This document shows positions 63,978-64,000 of a DNA stretch of 64,000 bases, piece by piece; position 1 is the first letter of the stretch, and each line of letters starts with the position of its first letter. This stretch comes from Psococerastis gibbosa (taxonomy: Eukaryota > Arthropoda > Insecta > Psocodea > Psocidae): positions 21,995,371 to 22,059,370 of the forward strand of contig OZ020487.1 in assembly GCA_963971405.1 (NCBI GenBank), written 5' to 3'. A model generated the notes under the pieces. The model ran no database searches, was not told the origin of the DNA, and was given only the letters and a program-made list of their open reading frames with translations. The translations under genes were made by a program, and so were the position numbers.

Positions 63978-64000
63978 AGTTTGAATGCCTGCTCCCTGCC

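Overview
This is a window of animal nuclear DNA, most likely from an arthropod and possibly a hemipteran insect. The base composition is AT-rich, there are no bacterial-style operons, reading frames are short and scattered, and the repeats are of animal type: non-LTR retrotransposon remnants, tRNA-derived SINEs, and many non-autonomous DNA transposons. The species cannot be named from the sequence alone.

Only one piece of a host protein-coding gene is convincing. A short exon at about 2355-2722 (+) carries an ATG in good context, a 29-codon signal-peptide-like start and a canonical GTAAGT donor. No later exon of that gene was recognised, so most of the remaining 61 kb may be its first coding intron or intergenic DNA.

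The rest is a dense record of transposon activity. The most striking part is a family of at least ten palindromic (foldback) elements: 1-22, 10380-10769, 16588-16749, 26438-26572, 30957-31342, 37209-37672, 40079-40227, 40381-40763, 46134-46372 and 63052-63471. They share ends of the type GGCGSSNNTTCCAC, and most are flanked by 3-bp TTA or TAA duplications as in PIF/Harbinger transposons. Their arms differ from copy to copy, while two core modules recur, separately or nested in each other.

Other DNA elements are hAT-type pieces with 8-bp duplications (16990-17400, 50490-50659, 59406-59894, 60358-60485, 62821-63977), a pogo/Tigger-like MITE (51695-52034), a piggyBac-like MITE (60012-60245) and a Tc1/mariner-like MITE (61531-61913). 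A Helentron/DINE-1-like family with a GTCT microsatellite, subterminal inverted repeats and an end hairpin occurs in six places (main copies 14693-15841, 39203-40038, 45238-45737, 53290-54006).

Retroelements include a 5'-truncated LINE at 11535-12768 with an open reverse transcriptase tail, a decayed one at 55215-56105 (-), and 3'-end remnants at 13880-14045, 35420-35575, 41885-42175 and 50190-50290. A tRNA-derived SINE family and Penelope-like terminal repeats are also present. Tandem arrays lie at 8515-8925, 14051-14598 (GAA), 27760-28740, 42335-42950, 58405-59000, 59640-59880 and 60878-61060.

The elements interact mainly by nesting: SINEs sit inside Helitron-like and Penelope-like copies, a mariner MITE splits a dispersed repeat, a foldback sits inside a hAT element, and a LINE fragment is captured inside a foldback. 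No CRISPR array, rRNA gene, complete tRNA gene or complete host gene was found.
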